This document shows, in pieces, positions 1 to 8,003 of a DNA stretch of 64,000 nt (positions are counted from its first letter, which is position 1; every line of letters begins with the position of its first letter). The notes beneath the pieces are model-generated. The model searched no databases, was not told the origin of the DNA, and worked only from the letters and a program-made list of their open reading frames with translations. The translations under genes were made by a program, and so were the position numbers. The stretch comes from Blastococcus sp. TF02-09 (GTDB lineage Bacteria; Actinomycetota; Actinomycetes; Mycobacteriales; Geodermatophilaceae): assembly GCF_003319105.1 (NCBI RefSeq), contig NZ_QOHH01000008.1, positions 166,903 through 230,902 on the forward strand. Reading direction: 5' to 3'.

Positions 1-2
1 CG

Positions 3-1931
3 TTCACCTACGCAGGCGGCATCACCTACACGTACCTGGGCAAGGTGGCCCAGTACGGGCAGTCGCGGGCGAGCCAGTACTTCTACCGCACATTCACCTT
101 CGCCGACGGCACCAATCGGCTGACCCAGCAGTCCGGTATCGCGAGCCGGACGACGAACACGGTCACGTCCGATCGGAAGTACAGCTATGACCACGCCGGC
201 AACGTCACCGCGGTCAGTACCGGCGCGGACGGTGTCGCTGCAGACAATCAGTGCTTCAGCTACGACCGCCTGGGCAGCCTCACGGAAGCGTGGACGCCGT
301 CGAGCGGAAACTGCTCTCTGCCTCCCTCGGTCACTGGTCTAGGTGGACCTGCGCCTTACTGGAACAGCTACGTGGTGGACCCCGCCTCGAGAAACCGCAT
401 GTCGGTGACCAAGCACTCTGTGAGCGGTGGGGCGGACACGACGGATACCTATGCCTACCCGGCGGCCGGTCAGCCACGTCCGCACGCCGTCCAGTCGGTG
501 ACCCGGAAGACGGGGACCGCGACGACCACGAGCACCTATGGCTGGGACGGCGTCGGGCGCACCACGAGCCGTCCGGGTCAGACTCTCGACTACGACGCCC
601 GCGGCAACCTCGGGTCGGTCACCGTGACGGCCGACGGCAAGAAGCAGACCAACGTGTACGACGCGGATGGCAACCTGCTCGTTCAGAGCGACCCGACGAA
701 CGGCGCCACGGCCTTCATTGGGGACACACAACTCCGGGTGGCTCCTGGTGGGAGCACTGCCTCGGCGAGCCGGACGTACTCGTTCAACGGCGTCGCGGTG
801 GCCGAACGCAACGCCACCGCCGGCGTTGCCGGGTCGACCCTGTTCTTCCTGGATGCGGACCCGCTGGGTACCGCGACGGTGGAGGTCCGGGCTACCGACG
901 GTCAGGTGACGCGGCGCTTCCAGGACCCGTTCGGGGTCGCTCGCGGCGCCGCGGTCACGTGGTCGAGCGCGCGCGGATACCTGAACGCACCGGCGTCGCC
1001 CTTCAGCGGTCTCACGCAACTGGGTGCGCGTGCCTACGACCCCTCACTCGGTCGCTTCCTCACCGTCGATCCGCTCCTGACGGTGACCAATCCCGGATCA
1101 CTCTCCGCCTACGCGTATGCCGACAACAGCCCAGTCACCAAATCCGACCCGAGCGGACTGGAGCCCATGATGCCGGGTTGCGGAGGTGACGCCGCTTGTC
1201 GCAATTGGCATTACACGGGCCGCGGTAAGCCTGCCCCAGCGGCGCCGACCCGACCCCGACCTATTTCGCCAGTCAGCAGCACGAGCGCAGCGGAGCGCTC
1301 CATTCCCCGCGCCATAGTGCCTGCCGTAAAGCGGTCATCGCCTATAGGCACCAGCGCCAATGCGCGGGAACAATGGGTCGTATACCAGAACGGGGGTATG
1401 CCCCGGATCGGGCCCTCGTACAACCCCGAACCGGGCGAGGTCATGAGAACCTTGGGCGAGCTCTCAGGCTTCACTGATGCCGTCAACTGCCTTACAAGCC
1501 CTTCGAAGGCTGGATGCGCACTAGCCGCCGTTTCCTTCGTGCCGGGTGGAGGGTTTGTCAAGGGCGGCATCAATGGAGTCAGGGCGGGTCGCACCTTAAG
1601 GGCCGCGAGTGGTGAAGGGGACGACCTGACCCGTTTATACCGCGCTGTTGAACCTGCAGAGTTTAGAGACCTTGTGGGCTCGGGAACCTATAGGTCAGCT
1701 CCCGGCGGCACGGAGGGGAAGTACTTCTTCCCGACCAAAGACCAGGCCGAGCACTTCTCGAATCTGATGGGCAAAACGGGAAGAGGCCCGTACTGCATTA
1801 CGTCGGGTTGCATCCCTAGGTCTACGCTTGACGGCATCGAAACGATCAGTCCCGCAGGTGAGGGGACGGCATACTTCATTCCGGAGGAACTATTGCCGCA
1901 ATTTAGGGACATCATCGTTCATGGCCCGTAG
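3..1931 (+). CDS. RHS repeat protein with C-terminal polymorphic toxin, 5' truncated
   Basis: The reading frame is open to the left edge, so only the C-terminal part of a large secreted or surface RHS/YD-repeat protein is here. YD repeats are visible (YSYDHAGNV, FSYDRLGSL, LDYDARGNL, NVYDADGNL), followed by the RHS core signature (GLTQLGARAYDPSLGRF to NSPVTKSDPSGLEP) ending near base 1170. Beyond the core the sequence changes: a linker, a hydrophobic pre-toxin stretch (FVPGGGFVKGG, about base 1540), then a domain from about base 1620 with LYRAV, GKYFFPT and GEGTAYFIP motifs. That pattern recalls ADP-ribosyltransferase-fold toxins of polymorphic systems, but this is inference. The tail has lower GC and less biased codons than the core, as expected for an exchanged toxin cassette. 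Confidence 0.85.
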   Translation, partial: FTYAGGITYTYLGKVAQYGQSRASQYFYRTFTFADGTNRLTQQSGIASRTTNTVTSDRKYSYDHAGNVTAVSTGADGVAADNQCFSYDRLGSLTEAWTPSSGNCSLPPSVTGLGGPAPYWNSYVVDPASRNRMSVTKHSVSGGADTTDTYAYPAAGQPRPHAVQSVTRKTGTATTTSTYGWDGVGRTTSRPGQTLDYDARGNLGSVTVTADGKKQTNVYDADGNLLVQSDPTNGATAFIGDTQLRVAPGGSTASASRTYSFNGVAVAERNATAGVAGSTLFFLDADPLGTATVEVRATDGQVTRRFQDPFGVARGAAVTWSSARGYLNAPASPFSGLTQLGARAYDPSLGRFLTVDPLLTVTNPGSLSAYAYADNSPVTKSDPSGLEPMMPGCGGDAACRNWHYTGRGKPAPAAPTRPRPISPVSSTSAAERSIPRAIVPAVKRSSPIGTSANAREQWVVYQNGGMPRIGPSYNPEPGEVMRTLGELSGFTDAVNCLTSPSKAGCALAAVSFVPGGGFVKGGINGVRAGRTLRAASGEGDDLTRLYRAVEPAEFRDLVGSGTYRSAPGGTEGKYFFPTKDQAEHFSNLMGKTGRGPYCITSGCIPRSTLDGIETISPAGEGTAYFIPEELLPQFRDIIVHGP

Positions 1932-2238
1932 CGATGTAGCGGCTGGTCACCGGGCTGACGCCTTGATTCGGCTCGAAGAGGCGGAGCGGGCACGGCTGTT
2001 GACGAGCGTGTTCCGAGAGGGGTCACCCAGCGTGATGTTCCGCTTTCGAGAGGCGGGAGAACATGAGAACGGCGACATGTTCGGCGCTGTCATCGAGGAA
2101 CTCGAGGAGCAGCTCGATGGCCGATTACGTGTCCACCTGTTGTTCTGGAGTGACCTCGCCCGAATCTACGTCACGCCTGGTGTTGAGTTCGAGGTCTGGT
2201 ACGCCCGCACAGTTGGCGACGGAGTCGTGCTGCCGTAG
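1921..2238 (+). CDS. Candidate immunity protein for the RHS toxin
   Basis: A 105-residue acidic soluble protein starting at an ATG that overlaps the last 11 bases of the toxin gene in another frame. I do not recognise the family. It has charged helical segments (LIRLEEAERARLL, FGAVIEELEEQLDG) and a C-terminal stretch with an FWSDLARIYV motif; no signal peptide or membrane segment. A small gene of toxin-tail-like base composition directly overlapping an RHS toxin is the normal position of the cognate cytoplasmic immunity gene, so that role is inferred from context alone. Confidence 0.55.
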   Translation: MARSDVAAGHRADALIRLEEAERARLLTSVFREGSPSVMFRFREAGEHENGDMFGAVIEELEEQLDGRLRVHLLFWSDLARIYVTPGVEFEVWYARTVGDGVVLP

Positions 2239-2273
2239 GGAGTACGCGTGCCACGCTTCACGGTGATCACGCG

Positions 2274-2573
2274 GTGAGCGTCGGCAACGAAGCTGTGCTG
2301 GAGGAGCTGCTTGGCGCCCTCGACGACTTCGTGCACGGTCGGCTCAGTGTCGAGGACGTACAGCGCCACCTGCAGTTGTCTCTCAATGTATTGGAGCGAG
2401 ACGGCAGCAGCTTGCAGGACGACATCCGGGCAGCTGAGGCGGACCTTGAGGAAATCCGCTTCACCATGCTGCTTGACGAGCAGCGGTCAGCAACGGTGTT
2501 CCGACTTGATCCTCTGCGAATAGCCACAGCGGACCGACTCGACGCCAACGATGGGGAGCGGCGGAATTCATGA
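2274..2573 (+). CDS. Small hypothetical protein behind the RHS/immunity pair
   Basis: Ninety-nine residues from a GTG at 2274, 35 bases after the candidate immunity gene. The protein is acidic and predicted helical (VLEELLGALDDFVHGRLSVE, then AEADLEEIRFTMLLDEQRS). I recognise no named domain. Similar short helical proteins follow toxin or immunity genes in other actinobacteria, so it may be a second immunity-type protein or an orphan left by cassette exchange. There is no clear ribosome binding site upstream, so the start is uncertain. Confidence 0.5.
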   Translation: MSVGNEAVLEELLGALDDFVHGRLSVEDVQRHLQLSLNVLERDGSSLQDDIRAAEADLEEIRFTMLLDEQRSATVFRLDPLRIATADRLDANDGERRNS

Positions 2574-2970
2574 TGGGCATCGACTGGGGTTGAAGGGAGC
2601 CCATGTCCTGACTCTCGTCCCGGAGCAGTCCGTGTACCGTTCGCTGGTCCGTTCCCCGTCCGACGGTGCGCCCCGGCCGGTGGCGTTGAGCTGCATCGAC
2701 CTGTGGCCGTAGGGCCCAGCCGGCTCTGCTGAACCGGCTCGGGACTATTGCTTCTTCATGACCAGGGCCGTTGAGGACCATCGGGATCACGGCTTCGCTG
2801 GCGGGGTTAAGGGGGTGCGGTCGGCGAGCCTGTCGCTCCAGGCGTTGTCGGCAGCGATCCGGTCCGCCAGGGAGACCCTCGTGCAACGGCGGCAATCAGG
2901 TCAGACACATATCGAGGCACTAGGGTTGGGGTCCAGTCGCCTCATCCTGGAACCGGTTCGAGAGCCCGGG
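2574..2970. other. Non-coding junction between RHS island and chromosome
   Basis: About 400 bases with no convincing gene. Codon bias typical of this genome is absent in all six frames. A minus-strand stretch near 2810-2890 reads CRRCTRVSLADRIAADNAW in frame but is bounded by stops and lacks a start; it could be a decayed gene fragment. The composition (long A/T-richer runs around 2740-2770 and 2900-2940) matches the RHS side rather than the nitronate monooxygenase side. Confidence 0.5.
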
Positions 2971-3936
2971 TCACGGACTGAGCAGGCCCGGGACGGCGCG
3001 GAGGGCCTTCTCGGCGTCGGCGGTGAGTTCGCGGACGACGTCGGTTGCCGAGCGCTCCGTCGTCACGAGCCCGACCGCCTCGCCAGCGTAGAGCGGGGCG
3101 TGCGCCGGGTCGCCCGTGCGGCGGCCCTCGCCCACGAGCTGCCGTGCGGCGGCGTCGTCCACGAGTTCGTCCTCGCGGCCGTGCCAGGTGCGGGAGAAGT
3201 CGTTGACCAGCGCCCGGCCGGGCCAGCGCTCGGGCCAGGCAATCCCCTCCGCGACGTCGAACGACCTGGTCAGCACCGTCTCGTCGCCCGACGCCTCGCG
3301 GATGCGCTGCCGCGCGCCGGCGCCGTTCAGCCCCTCGGTGCACGACAGCAGCGCCGTCCCGATCCACACCCCGACGGCCCCCGCGACCAGCATTCCGGCC
3401 ATGGCACGGCCCGTGGCGATCCCGCCCCCGGCCACCACGGGCCGGTCGGTCAGCGTGAGCACCTCGCTCAGCAGCGGCAGCAGCGCCCGCTGCCCGGTGT
3501 GCCCGCCGCCCTCCGTGCCCTGGGCGACCAGGACGTCGACCCCCGCCTCCAGCGCACGGTGCGCGTCGGCGACGGTGTTCACCTGCGCCGCGACCGCGAT
3601 CCCCGCGTCGTGCAGCGGCCCCACGTACGGCGCCGGGTCGCCGAACGACATCGACACCAGGCTGGGCTGCGCGGCCACCGTCGCCTCGAAGAGCTCGGGC
3701 CGGTCTGCCAGCGTCCAGATCATCAGCCCCACGCCGAACGGGAGCTGGTCCTCCCCGGCCACGGCGCTTTCCGCGGTCACGAACTCGGCGCTGTGCCGGC
3801 CGCTCACGCCGATCATGCCGAGCCCGCCGGCCTGCGAGACGGCGCGCGCCAGGGCGCCACCCGAGACACCGGCCATCGGGGCGCCGATGACCGGCGTCGT
3901 GAGGTCGAACCAGCGGGTCAGCGGGGTACTGATCAC
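2971..3936 (-). CDS. Nitronate monooxygenase family FMN enzyme
   Basis: A 321-residue TIM-barrel flavoprotein of the nitronate monooxygenase (former 2-nitropropane dioxygenase) family, which oxidises alkyl nitronates with bound FMN in the cytoplasm. Visible family marks are the N-terminal TPVIGAPMAGVSGG (about 15-27), the central QGTEGGGHTG (139-148) that carries the usual catalytic-region His, and the FMN-phosphate segment PVVAGGGIATGR (166-177) followed by GVWIGTALL. Length is normal. No partner enzyme is adjacent, so the physiological substrate is open. It is transcribed toward the RHS region. Confidence 0.88.
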   Translation of the reverse strand: MISTPLTRWFDLTTPVIGAPMAGVSGGALARAVSQAGGLGMIGVSGRHSAEFVTAESAVAGEDQLPFGVGLMIWTLADRPELFEATVAAQPSLVSMSFGDPAPYVGPLHDAGIAVAAQVNTVADAHRALEAGVDVLVAQGTEGGGHTGQRALLPLLSEVLTLTDRPVVAGGGIATGRAMAGMLVAGAVGVWIGTALLSCTEGLNGAGARQRIREASGDETVLTRSFDVAEGIAWPERWPGRALVNDFSRTWHGREDELVDDAAARQLVGEGRRTGDPAHAPLYAGEAVGLVTTERSATDVVRELTADAEKALRAVPGLLSP

Positions 3937-3961
3937 GCGCCCATCGTGCCCCGCGACCGGG

Positions 3962-4204
3962 TCACTGCGTGGCGGGGCCGCCCTGCGACGTGCGCTGCAG
4001 ACGTCCTAGGAACTCGTGGCAGCGCTTTGCCCGCGCCGAGTCCTGCTCCATCACCTCGCGGAAGAAACCCGCGATGTCGTCCAGGCCGGCGTTCTCGGCG
4101 TCCCGGACGTACTGGCCGTAGTCGTGCCCGGCCTTGAGCGAGTGGTACTGGACGGAGACGAGGTCGTAGAAGACGTCCTCGAAGCCGGTCTCTCCGGTGG
4201 CCAT
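3962..4204 (-). CDS. Small ferritin-like helical protein
   Basis: Eighty residues from an ATG at 4204 that has a strong GAGGAGG site six bases upstream; longer in-frame starts to 4267 lack one. The protein (FYDLVSVQYHSLKAGHDYG, then VMEQDSARAKRCHEFLGRL) is a pair of amphipathic helices with scattered His and Glu, reminiscent of half a ferritin-like four-helix bundle. No full iron-binding ExxH pair can be assigned with confidence. A good SigB/SigF-type -10 box (GGGTAT) lies about 38 bases before the start, so a stress role is plausible but inferred. Confidence 0.7.
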   Translation of the reverse strand: MATGETGFEDVFYDLVSVQYHSLKAGHDYGQYVRDAENAGLDDIAGFFREVMEQDSARAKRCHEFLGRLQRTSQGGPATQ

Positions 4205-4241
4205 GGGGTCCTCCTCGGGTGCTCGATGGTGCACCCGAGGG

Positions 4242-4267
4242 ATACCCGTGCCGGACCGATCCGTCAC
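4242..4267 (-). promoter_or_regulatory. SigB/SigF-like promoter for the ferritin-like gene
   Basis: On the minus strand GTGA and GGGTAT are separated by 16 bases. The -10 box is a perfect match to the actinobacterial SigF/SigB consensus (GTTT, 15-17 bases, GGGTAT); the -35 box matches only two of four positions. It lies 38 bases from the ATG at 4204. Confidence 0.45.
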
Positions 4268-4280
4268 ACGTCCGCAACGA

Positions 4281-4466
4281 CTACGGGGTGGTGTAGCCGG
4301 TCTCGCCCTCGTCCTCGGTGGCGAGCTCGTCCTCGCCGGAGGCGACCGGATCGTCGGCGGTCGAGGCCAGGTCCTCGCCCTCGCCCAGCGCGCCGGGGTC
4401 GGCCTGCAGCGTGCGCGGGTCGTTGAGCGGATCCGGGGTGTCGGGATCGGTGACGGTCATGCTCAC
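4281..4466 (-). CDS. Short acidic, probably disordered protein
   Basis: Sixty-one residues from GTG 4466, or 59 from ATG 4460. It is rich in Asp, Glu, Pro, Thr and Gly (for example TVTDPDTPDPLNDP and ASGEDELATEDEGE) with almost no hydrophobic residues, so it is probably intrinsically disordered. There is no known domain. It lies 76 bases upstream of the ferritin-like gene on the same strand, and divergent from the ArsR gene. It resembles in composition the other tiny acidic proteins at 27.4-27.8, 30.3 and 33.1 kb. Confidence 0.6.
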   Translation of the reverse strand: MSMTVTDPDTPDPLNDPRTLQADPGALGEGEDLASTADDPVASGEDELATEDEGETGYTTP

Positions 4467-4507
4467 TCGGATGCCCCGATGCGGGACGACGGAACCCCTG
4501 GCCGACG

Positions 4508-4525
4508 CGTAACCGGTGTGTTACG
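4508..4525. promoter_or_regulatory. Dyad CGTAAC-N6-GTTACG, candidate ArsR operator
   Basis: A perfect 6-base inverted repeat with a 6-base spacer sits in the divergent gap between the acidic-protein gene and the ArsR gene and overlaps the first possible GTG (4516) of the regulator. Such dyads are typical autoregulatory operators of ArsR-family repressors. Confidence 0.5.
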
Positions 4526-4863
4526 CCCGGCCGGTGGACGCGCTCGCTGCCCTCGCCGACCCGGTCCGCCGGGAGCTCGTCGGGCTGCTGGCGCGCGGCG
4601 AGGTGGCCGCCGGCGAGCTCGCGGGCCGCTTCCTGGTGAGCCGTCCGGCCATCAGCCGGCACCTGCGGGTGCTGCGCGAGGCCGGCCTGGTCACCGTGCG
4701 GTCCGAGGGCAAGCGGCGTCTCTACGCGCTCGACCCCGCGCCGCTGCGCGAGCTCGACGACTGGCTGGAGCCCTACCGCGACCTGTGGGCCCAGCGGCTG
4801 GACGCACTGGACACCGAGATCGCCCGCGGTGGGCGGTCGAAGAGGAACGGAGAACCGGAATGA
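4516..4863 (+). CDS. ArsR-family transcriptional regulator
   Basis: A 115-residue winged-helix protein (109 if the GTG at 4534 is used, which would clear the dyad at 4508-4525). The HTH is easy to see: VRRELVGLLARGEVAAGELA, then VSRPAISRHLRVLREAGLV and the wing SEGKRRLYAL. It has no metal-binding Cys pair of the ArsR/SmtB type, so it fits the subgroup that sits with an AHSA1/SRPBCC gene. Its TGA overlaps the ATG of that gene (ATGA), so the two are translationally coupled. It probably represses its own operon through the dyad. Confidence 0.85.
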   Translation: MCYARPVDALAALADPVRRELVGLLARGEVAAGELAGRFLVSRPAISRHLRVLREAGLVTVRSEGKRRLYALDPAPLRELDDWLEPYRDLWAQRLDALDTEIARGGRSKRNGEPE

Positions 4864-5363
4864 GCGAGAACCAGCGGCGAGGCGTCGTCACCCGGCTCGA
4901 CGACGGCCGGCAGCGACTGGAGTTCCGCCGCGAGTGGCCCGACCCCATCGACGACGTCTGGGCGGCGCTCACCGAGCCCGACCGGATGGCCCGCTGGATC
5001 GGCACCTACGAGGGCGAGCGGGGGACCGGGGGAACCGGCACCTTCACGATGACGCACGAGGAGGGCGAGCAGGAGGGCAGCCCCACCACGATCCTCGAGT
5101 GCGACCCCCCGCGGCGGCTGGCGGTCGAGTGGGAGCAGGAGGGCTCGGAGAACTGGCGGATCGATCTCGACCTGGCCACCGAGGGCGACCGCACCGTGCT
5201 CCGCTTCGTCCAGGTCTTCGGCGCCGATGTCGACGTCGTCGACTTCGCCCTGGGCTGGCACTGGTACCTGGAGAAGTTCGGCGCCGAGGTGACCGGCACG
5301 CCCGCCCCGGAGGTGTGGGACGACTTCCTCGCCGAGGTCGGGCCCGCGTACGGGCGCAGCTGA
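4860..5363 (+). CDS. SRPBCC/AHSA1 domain protein
   Basis: A 167-residue single-domain START-like (AHSA1/CalC family) protein: the N-terminal EFRREWPDPIDDVWAALTEP and RMARWIG, a central TGTFTM strand, then LECDPPRRLAVEWEQEG and the C-terminal helix with LGWHWYLEKF. Such proteins bind hydrophobic ligands or help chaperones. It is coupled to the ArsR regulator by a 4-base overlap, a very common actinobacterial pair whose ligand is generally unknown. Confidence 0.85.
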   Translation: MSENQRRGVVTRLDDGRQRLEFRREWPDPIDDVWAALTEPDRMARWIGTYEGERGTGGTGTFTMTHEEGEQEGSPTTILECDPPRRLAVEWEQEGSENWRIDLDLATEGDRTVLRFVQVFGADVDVVDFALGWHWYLEKFGAEVTGTPAPEVWDDFLAEVGPAYGRS

Positions 5364-5511
5364 GCCGCGCCCCCCGCGATAGCGTGCCCGCGATCCGTCC
5401 GCCGACAACGGCGTCGGCGGCCGGGTCGACCACTCCGTGAGCCCGGCGACGGCGCCCCGGGTCGGTTAGCGTGGGAGAGCCGCAACCCGTTCGACGGAGG
5501 CTCTTCCCCAC

Positions 5512-6726
5512 GTGGCGAATCCCTACCTGCAGGTGCTGCGCACGCCGCACGCCCTGCCGATGGTGCTGGCTGCCTTCGTCGGCCGGCTGCCGCTGTCCAT
5601 GGTCGGCCTGGGGTGCGTGCTCCTCGTGGCGGCCGAGACGGGTTCCTACGGCCTCGGCGGCGCCGTGGCCGCGGTCGGTGCCGTGACGACGGCGGTCGCG
5701 GGCCCGGTCGTCGGCCGGTTGTCCGACGCCCTCGGGCAGCGGCGCGTGCTGCTCCCGCTGCTCGCCGTCTTCGTCGCGTCGGGCAGTACCTTCCTGGTCG
5801 CCGTCCGCCAAAACTGGCCGCTGGCCGTCGTGTTCCTCGCCGCCGGGCTGGCCGGGGCCTGCCTGCCCCCGGTGTCCTCGATGATCCGGGTCCGCTGGAC
5901 CCATCTGCTGCGGGGCAGCCACCGGTTGCCCACCGCGATGGCCATGGAGTCCGCGGTCGACGAGCTGGTGTTCGTGCTGGGCCCGGTGCTGGTCACGATC
6001 CTGTCCACCACCGGGCACGCCACCGCCGGGCTGGTCACCGCCTTCGTCCTCGCCACCGTGGGCAGCCTGCTGTTCGCCGCGCAGCGCCGCACCGAGCCGC
6101 TGCCCACGGCGTCCGAGCACCGCCCCGTCAGCTCGGCCATGCGGTGCGACGGGCTCAAGGTCCTCTTCGTCGTCGCCGCCGGGGTGGGCGTCGTCCTCGG
6201 GACCTTCCAGATCTGCCTGGTCGCCTTCGCCGACGAGCTCGATCAGCGGCCGATGACCGGCGTCCTCATCGCCGCGCTGGCGGTCGGGTCGATGATCAGC
6301 GGCATCGGCTGGGGCTGCGTCCACTGGCGGCTGCCGCTGCGGCACCGCCTGGCCGGCGTGCTCGTGCTGCTGACGGTGCTCAGCGCCCCCCTGATGCTGG
6401 TCCGCGACGTGTGGCTCATGGTGCCGTTCGTGCTGCTGGCCGGCATCGCCGTGTCGCCGTCCCTGATCAGCGCCTTCACCCTCGCCGAGCGGCTCGTGCC
6501 GCGGGCCGCGGTCACCGAGGCGTTCACCTGGATCGGGACCGCGCTGGCCCTCGGTGTCGCCGTCGGTGCGTCCGTCTCGGGCAAGGTCGTCGACGTCTCG
6601 GGCGCGAACGCCGCCCTGTCGGTGGCTCCCGTGGCCGCCGCGATCGCCGCCGTCGTCGTCGCCCTGACCCAGCGGGCGCTGCACGTGCCCGCAGAGCACG
6701 CCTCCGTGCCGGCGCTGGCGCGCTGA
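5512..6726 (+). CDS. MFS transporter
   Basis: A 404-residue integral membrane protein with about 12 hydrophobic segments and the MFS loop motif GRLSDALGQRRVLL between TM2 and TM3 (about residues 64-77). The GTG start follows a GGAGG eleven or so bases upstream. It opens a three-gene operon with an S33 peptidase 14 bases downstream and then an acVLRF1 gene. The substrate cannot be read from sequence; drug or metabolite export is the usual role. Confidence 0.85.
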   Translation: MANPYLQVLRTPHALPMVLAAFVGRLPLSMVGLGCVLLVAAETGSYGLGGAVAAVGAVTTAVAGPVVGRLSDALGQRRVLLPLLAVFVASGSTFLVAVRQNWPLAVVFLAAGLAGACLPPVSSMIRVRWTHLLRGSHRLPTAMAMESAVDELVFVLGPVLVTILSTTGHATAGLVTAFVLATVGSLLFAAQRRTEPLPTASEHRPVSSAMRCDGLKVLFVVAAGVGVVLGTFQICLVAFADELDQRPMTGVLIAALAVGSMISGIGWGCVHWRLPLRHRLAGVLVLLTVLSAPLMLVRDVWLMVPFVLLAGIAVSPSLISAFTLAERLVPRAAVTEAFTWIGTALALGVAVGASVSGKVVDVSGANAALSVAPVAAAIAAVVVALTQRALHVPAEHASVPALAR

Positions 6727-6740
6727 CCGGAGTACGCCAG

Positions 6741-8003
6741 GTGGACGAGCGGTACGAGATCCCGGGGGCGCTGGTCCGCGACCGGACTGTGCACGTCCCG
6801 CTGCACTGGAGCACCGGGGACGGCGCGGGCATCGAGGTCTTCGTCCGCGAGCTGGTGCACCCGGACCAGCGCGACCGCGACCTGCCGCTCCTGCTGTTCC
6901 TCCAGGGCGGGCCCGGCGGGAAATCGCCCCGGCCGACCCGCGGGGGCTGGATCGCCCGCGCGCTGCAGGCCTTCCGCGTCGTCCTCCTCGACCAGCGCGG
7001 CACCGGCCGCAGCTCCCGCGTCACCGGCGCAGTCGTGGAGCGGTTCCCCGACGCCCGGGCCGCCGCCGACCACCTGCTGGCCTTCCGCGCCGACTCGATC
7101 GTGGCCGACGCCGAGCACGTCCGCGCCACCCTCTACGGCGGACGGCGCTGGACGACGCTGGGGCAGAGCTACGGCGGCTTCGTCACCCTGACCTACCTGT
7201 CCCGGGCGCCGCAGGGGCTGGAGCGCTGCCTGATCACCGGGGGGCTCCCCGCGCTGCAGCCCGACGCCCGCGAGCCGTACCGGCGCACCTATCCACGGGT
7301 GGCCGCCAAGGTGCGCCGCTTCTACGAGCGGTACCCCGGTGACGTGGCCCGTGCCGGTGCGGTCGCCGACCGGCTGGCGGCCGCACCCGTACGGCTCCCG
7401 GACGGCGACGTGCTCTCGGTCCGCCGGCTGCAGACCGTCGGGCAGGTGCTGGGCAGCCAGGCCGGCGCCGAGGAGCTGCACTGGCTGCTGGAGGAGGCCC
7501 TGGACGACGGCGCCCCGAGCGGCTTGTCCGACACCTTCCTCGACCAGGTGGCCCGCCGGACCTCGTTCTGGGACAACCCTCTCTACGCGGCCCTGCACGA
7601 GAGCATCTACGCCGCCGGCCCCGGAGCGACGGCGTGGGCCGCCGAGGCCGAGCGGGGCCCGGAGTTCGACGGCGCCGTCCGCCCCCTGCCGTTCACCGGC
7701 GAGATGATCTACCCCTGGATGTTCGACGAGATCGCCTCGCTGCGGCCTTTCGGCCCGGCCGCGCACGCGCTGGCCGCCCGGGCGGACCTCCCGGAGCTGT
7801 ACGACCCCGCCCGGCTGGCGGCCAACGAGGTGCCGGTCGACGCCGCCGTGTACTTCGACGACATGTACGTCGACACCGAGCTCTCGCTGCAGACCGCCGA
7901 GGCGGTGGGGAACGTGCGCACCTGGGTGACCAACGAGTTCGAGCACGACGGCCTGCGCACCGGGGACGTGCTCGGCCGGCTGCTCGACCTGCGGTCCCGG
8001 TGA
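6741..8003 (+). CDS. Alpha/beta hydrolase, proline iminopeptidase-like (S33)
   Basis: A 420-residue alpha/beta hydrolase. The oxyanion segment LQGGPGGKSP (54-63) stands where HGGPG occurs in proline iminopeptidases, DQRGTGRSS follows (84-92), and the nucleophile elbow is GQSYGG with Ser143. A late His in NEFEHDG completes the triad. Length and layout match the S33 family, which removes N-terminal Pro from peptides. The GTG start lies 14 bases after the MFS gene and the TGA overlaps the next start (GTGA), so it is the middle gene of the operon. The N-terminal His of HGGPG is Gln here. Confidence 0.85.
   Translation: MDERYEIPGALVRDRTVHVPLHWSTGDGAGIEVFVRELVHPDQRDRDLPLLLFLQGGPGGKSPRPTRGGWIARALQAFRVVLLDQRGTGRSSRVTGAVVERFPDARAAADHLLAFRADSIVADAEHVRATLYGGRRWTTLGQSYGGFVTLTYLSRAPQGLERCLITGGLPALQPDAREPYRRTYPRVAAKVRRFYERYPGDVARAGAVADRLAAAPVRLPDGDVLSVRRLQTVGQVLGSQAGAEELHWLLEEALDDGAPSGLSDTFLDQVARRTSFWDNPLYAALHESIYAAGPGATAWAAEAERGPEFDGAVRPLPFTGEMIYPWMFDEIASLRPFGPAAHALAARADLPELYDPARLAANEVPVDAAVYFDDMYVDTELSLQTAEAVGNVRTWVTNEFEHDGLRTGDVLGRLLDLRSR

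Noticed and set aside
2574..2970. Transposase or integrase remnant
   Set aside because: A short CRRCTRVSLADRI-like frame lies here but is bounded by stops and shows no catalytic motif; no terminal repeats are visible.
2758..4137. Long plus-strand frame opposite the nitronate monooxygenase gene
   Set aside because: It mirrors the codon bias of the minus-strand genes, contains no domain and is rich in Arg, Ala, Gly and Pro as expected of a shadow frame in very high GC DNA.
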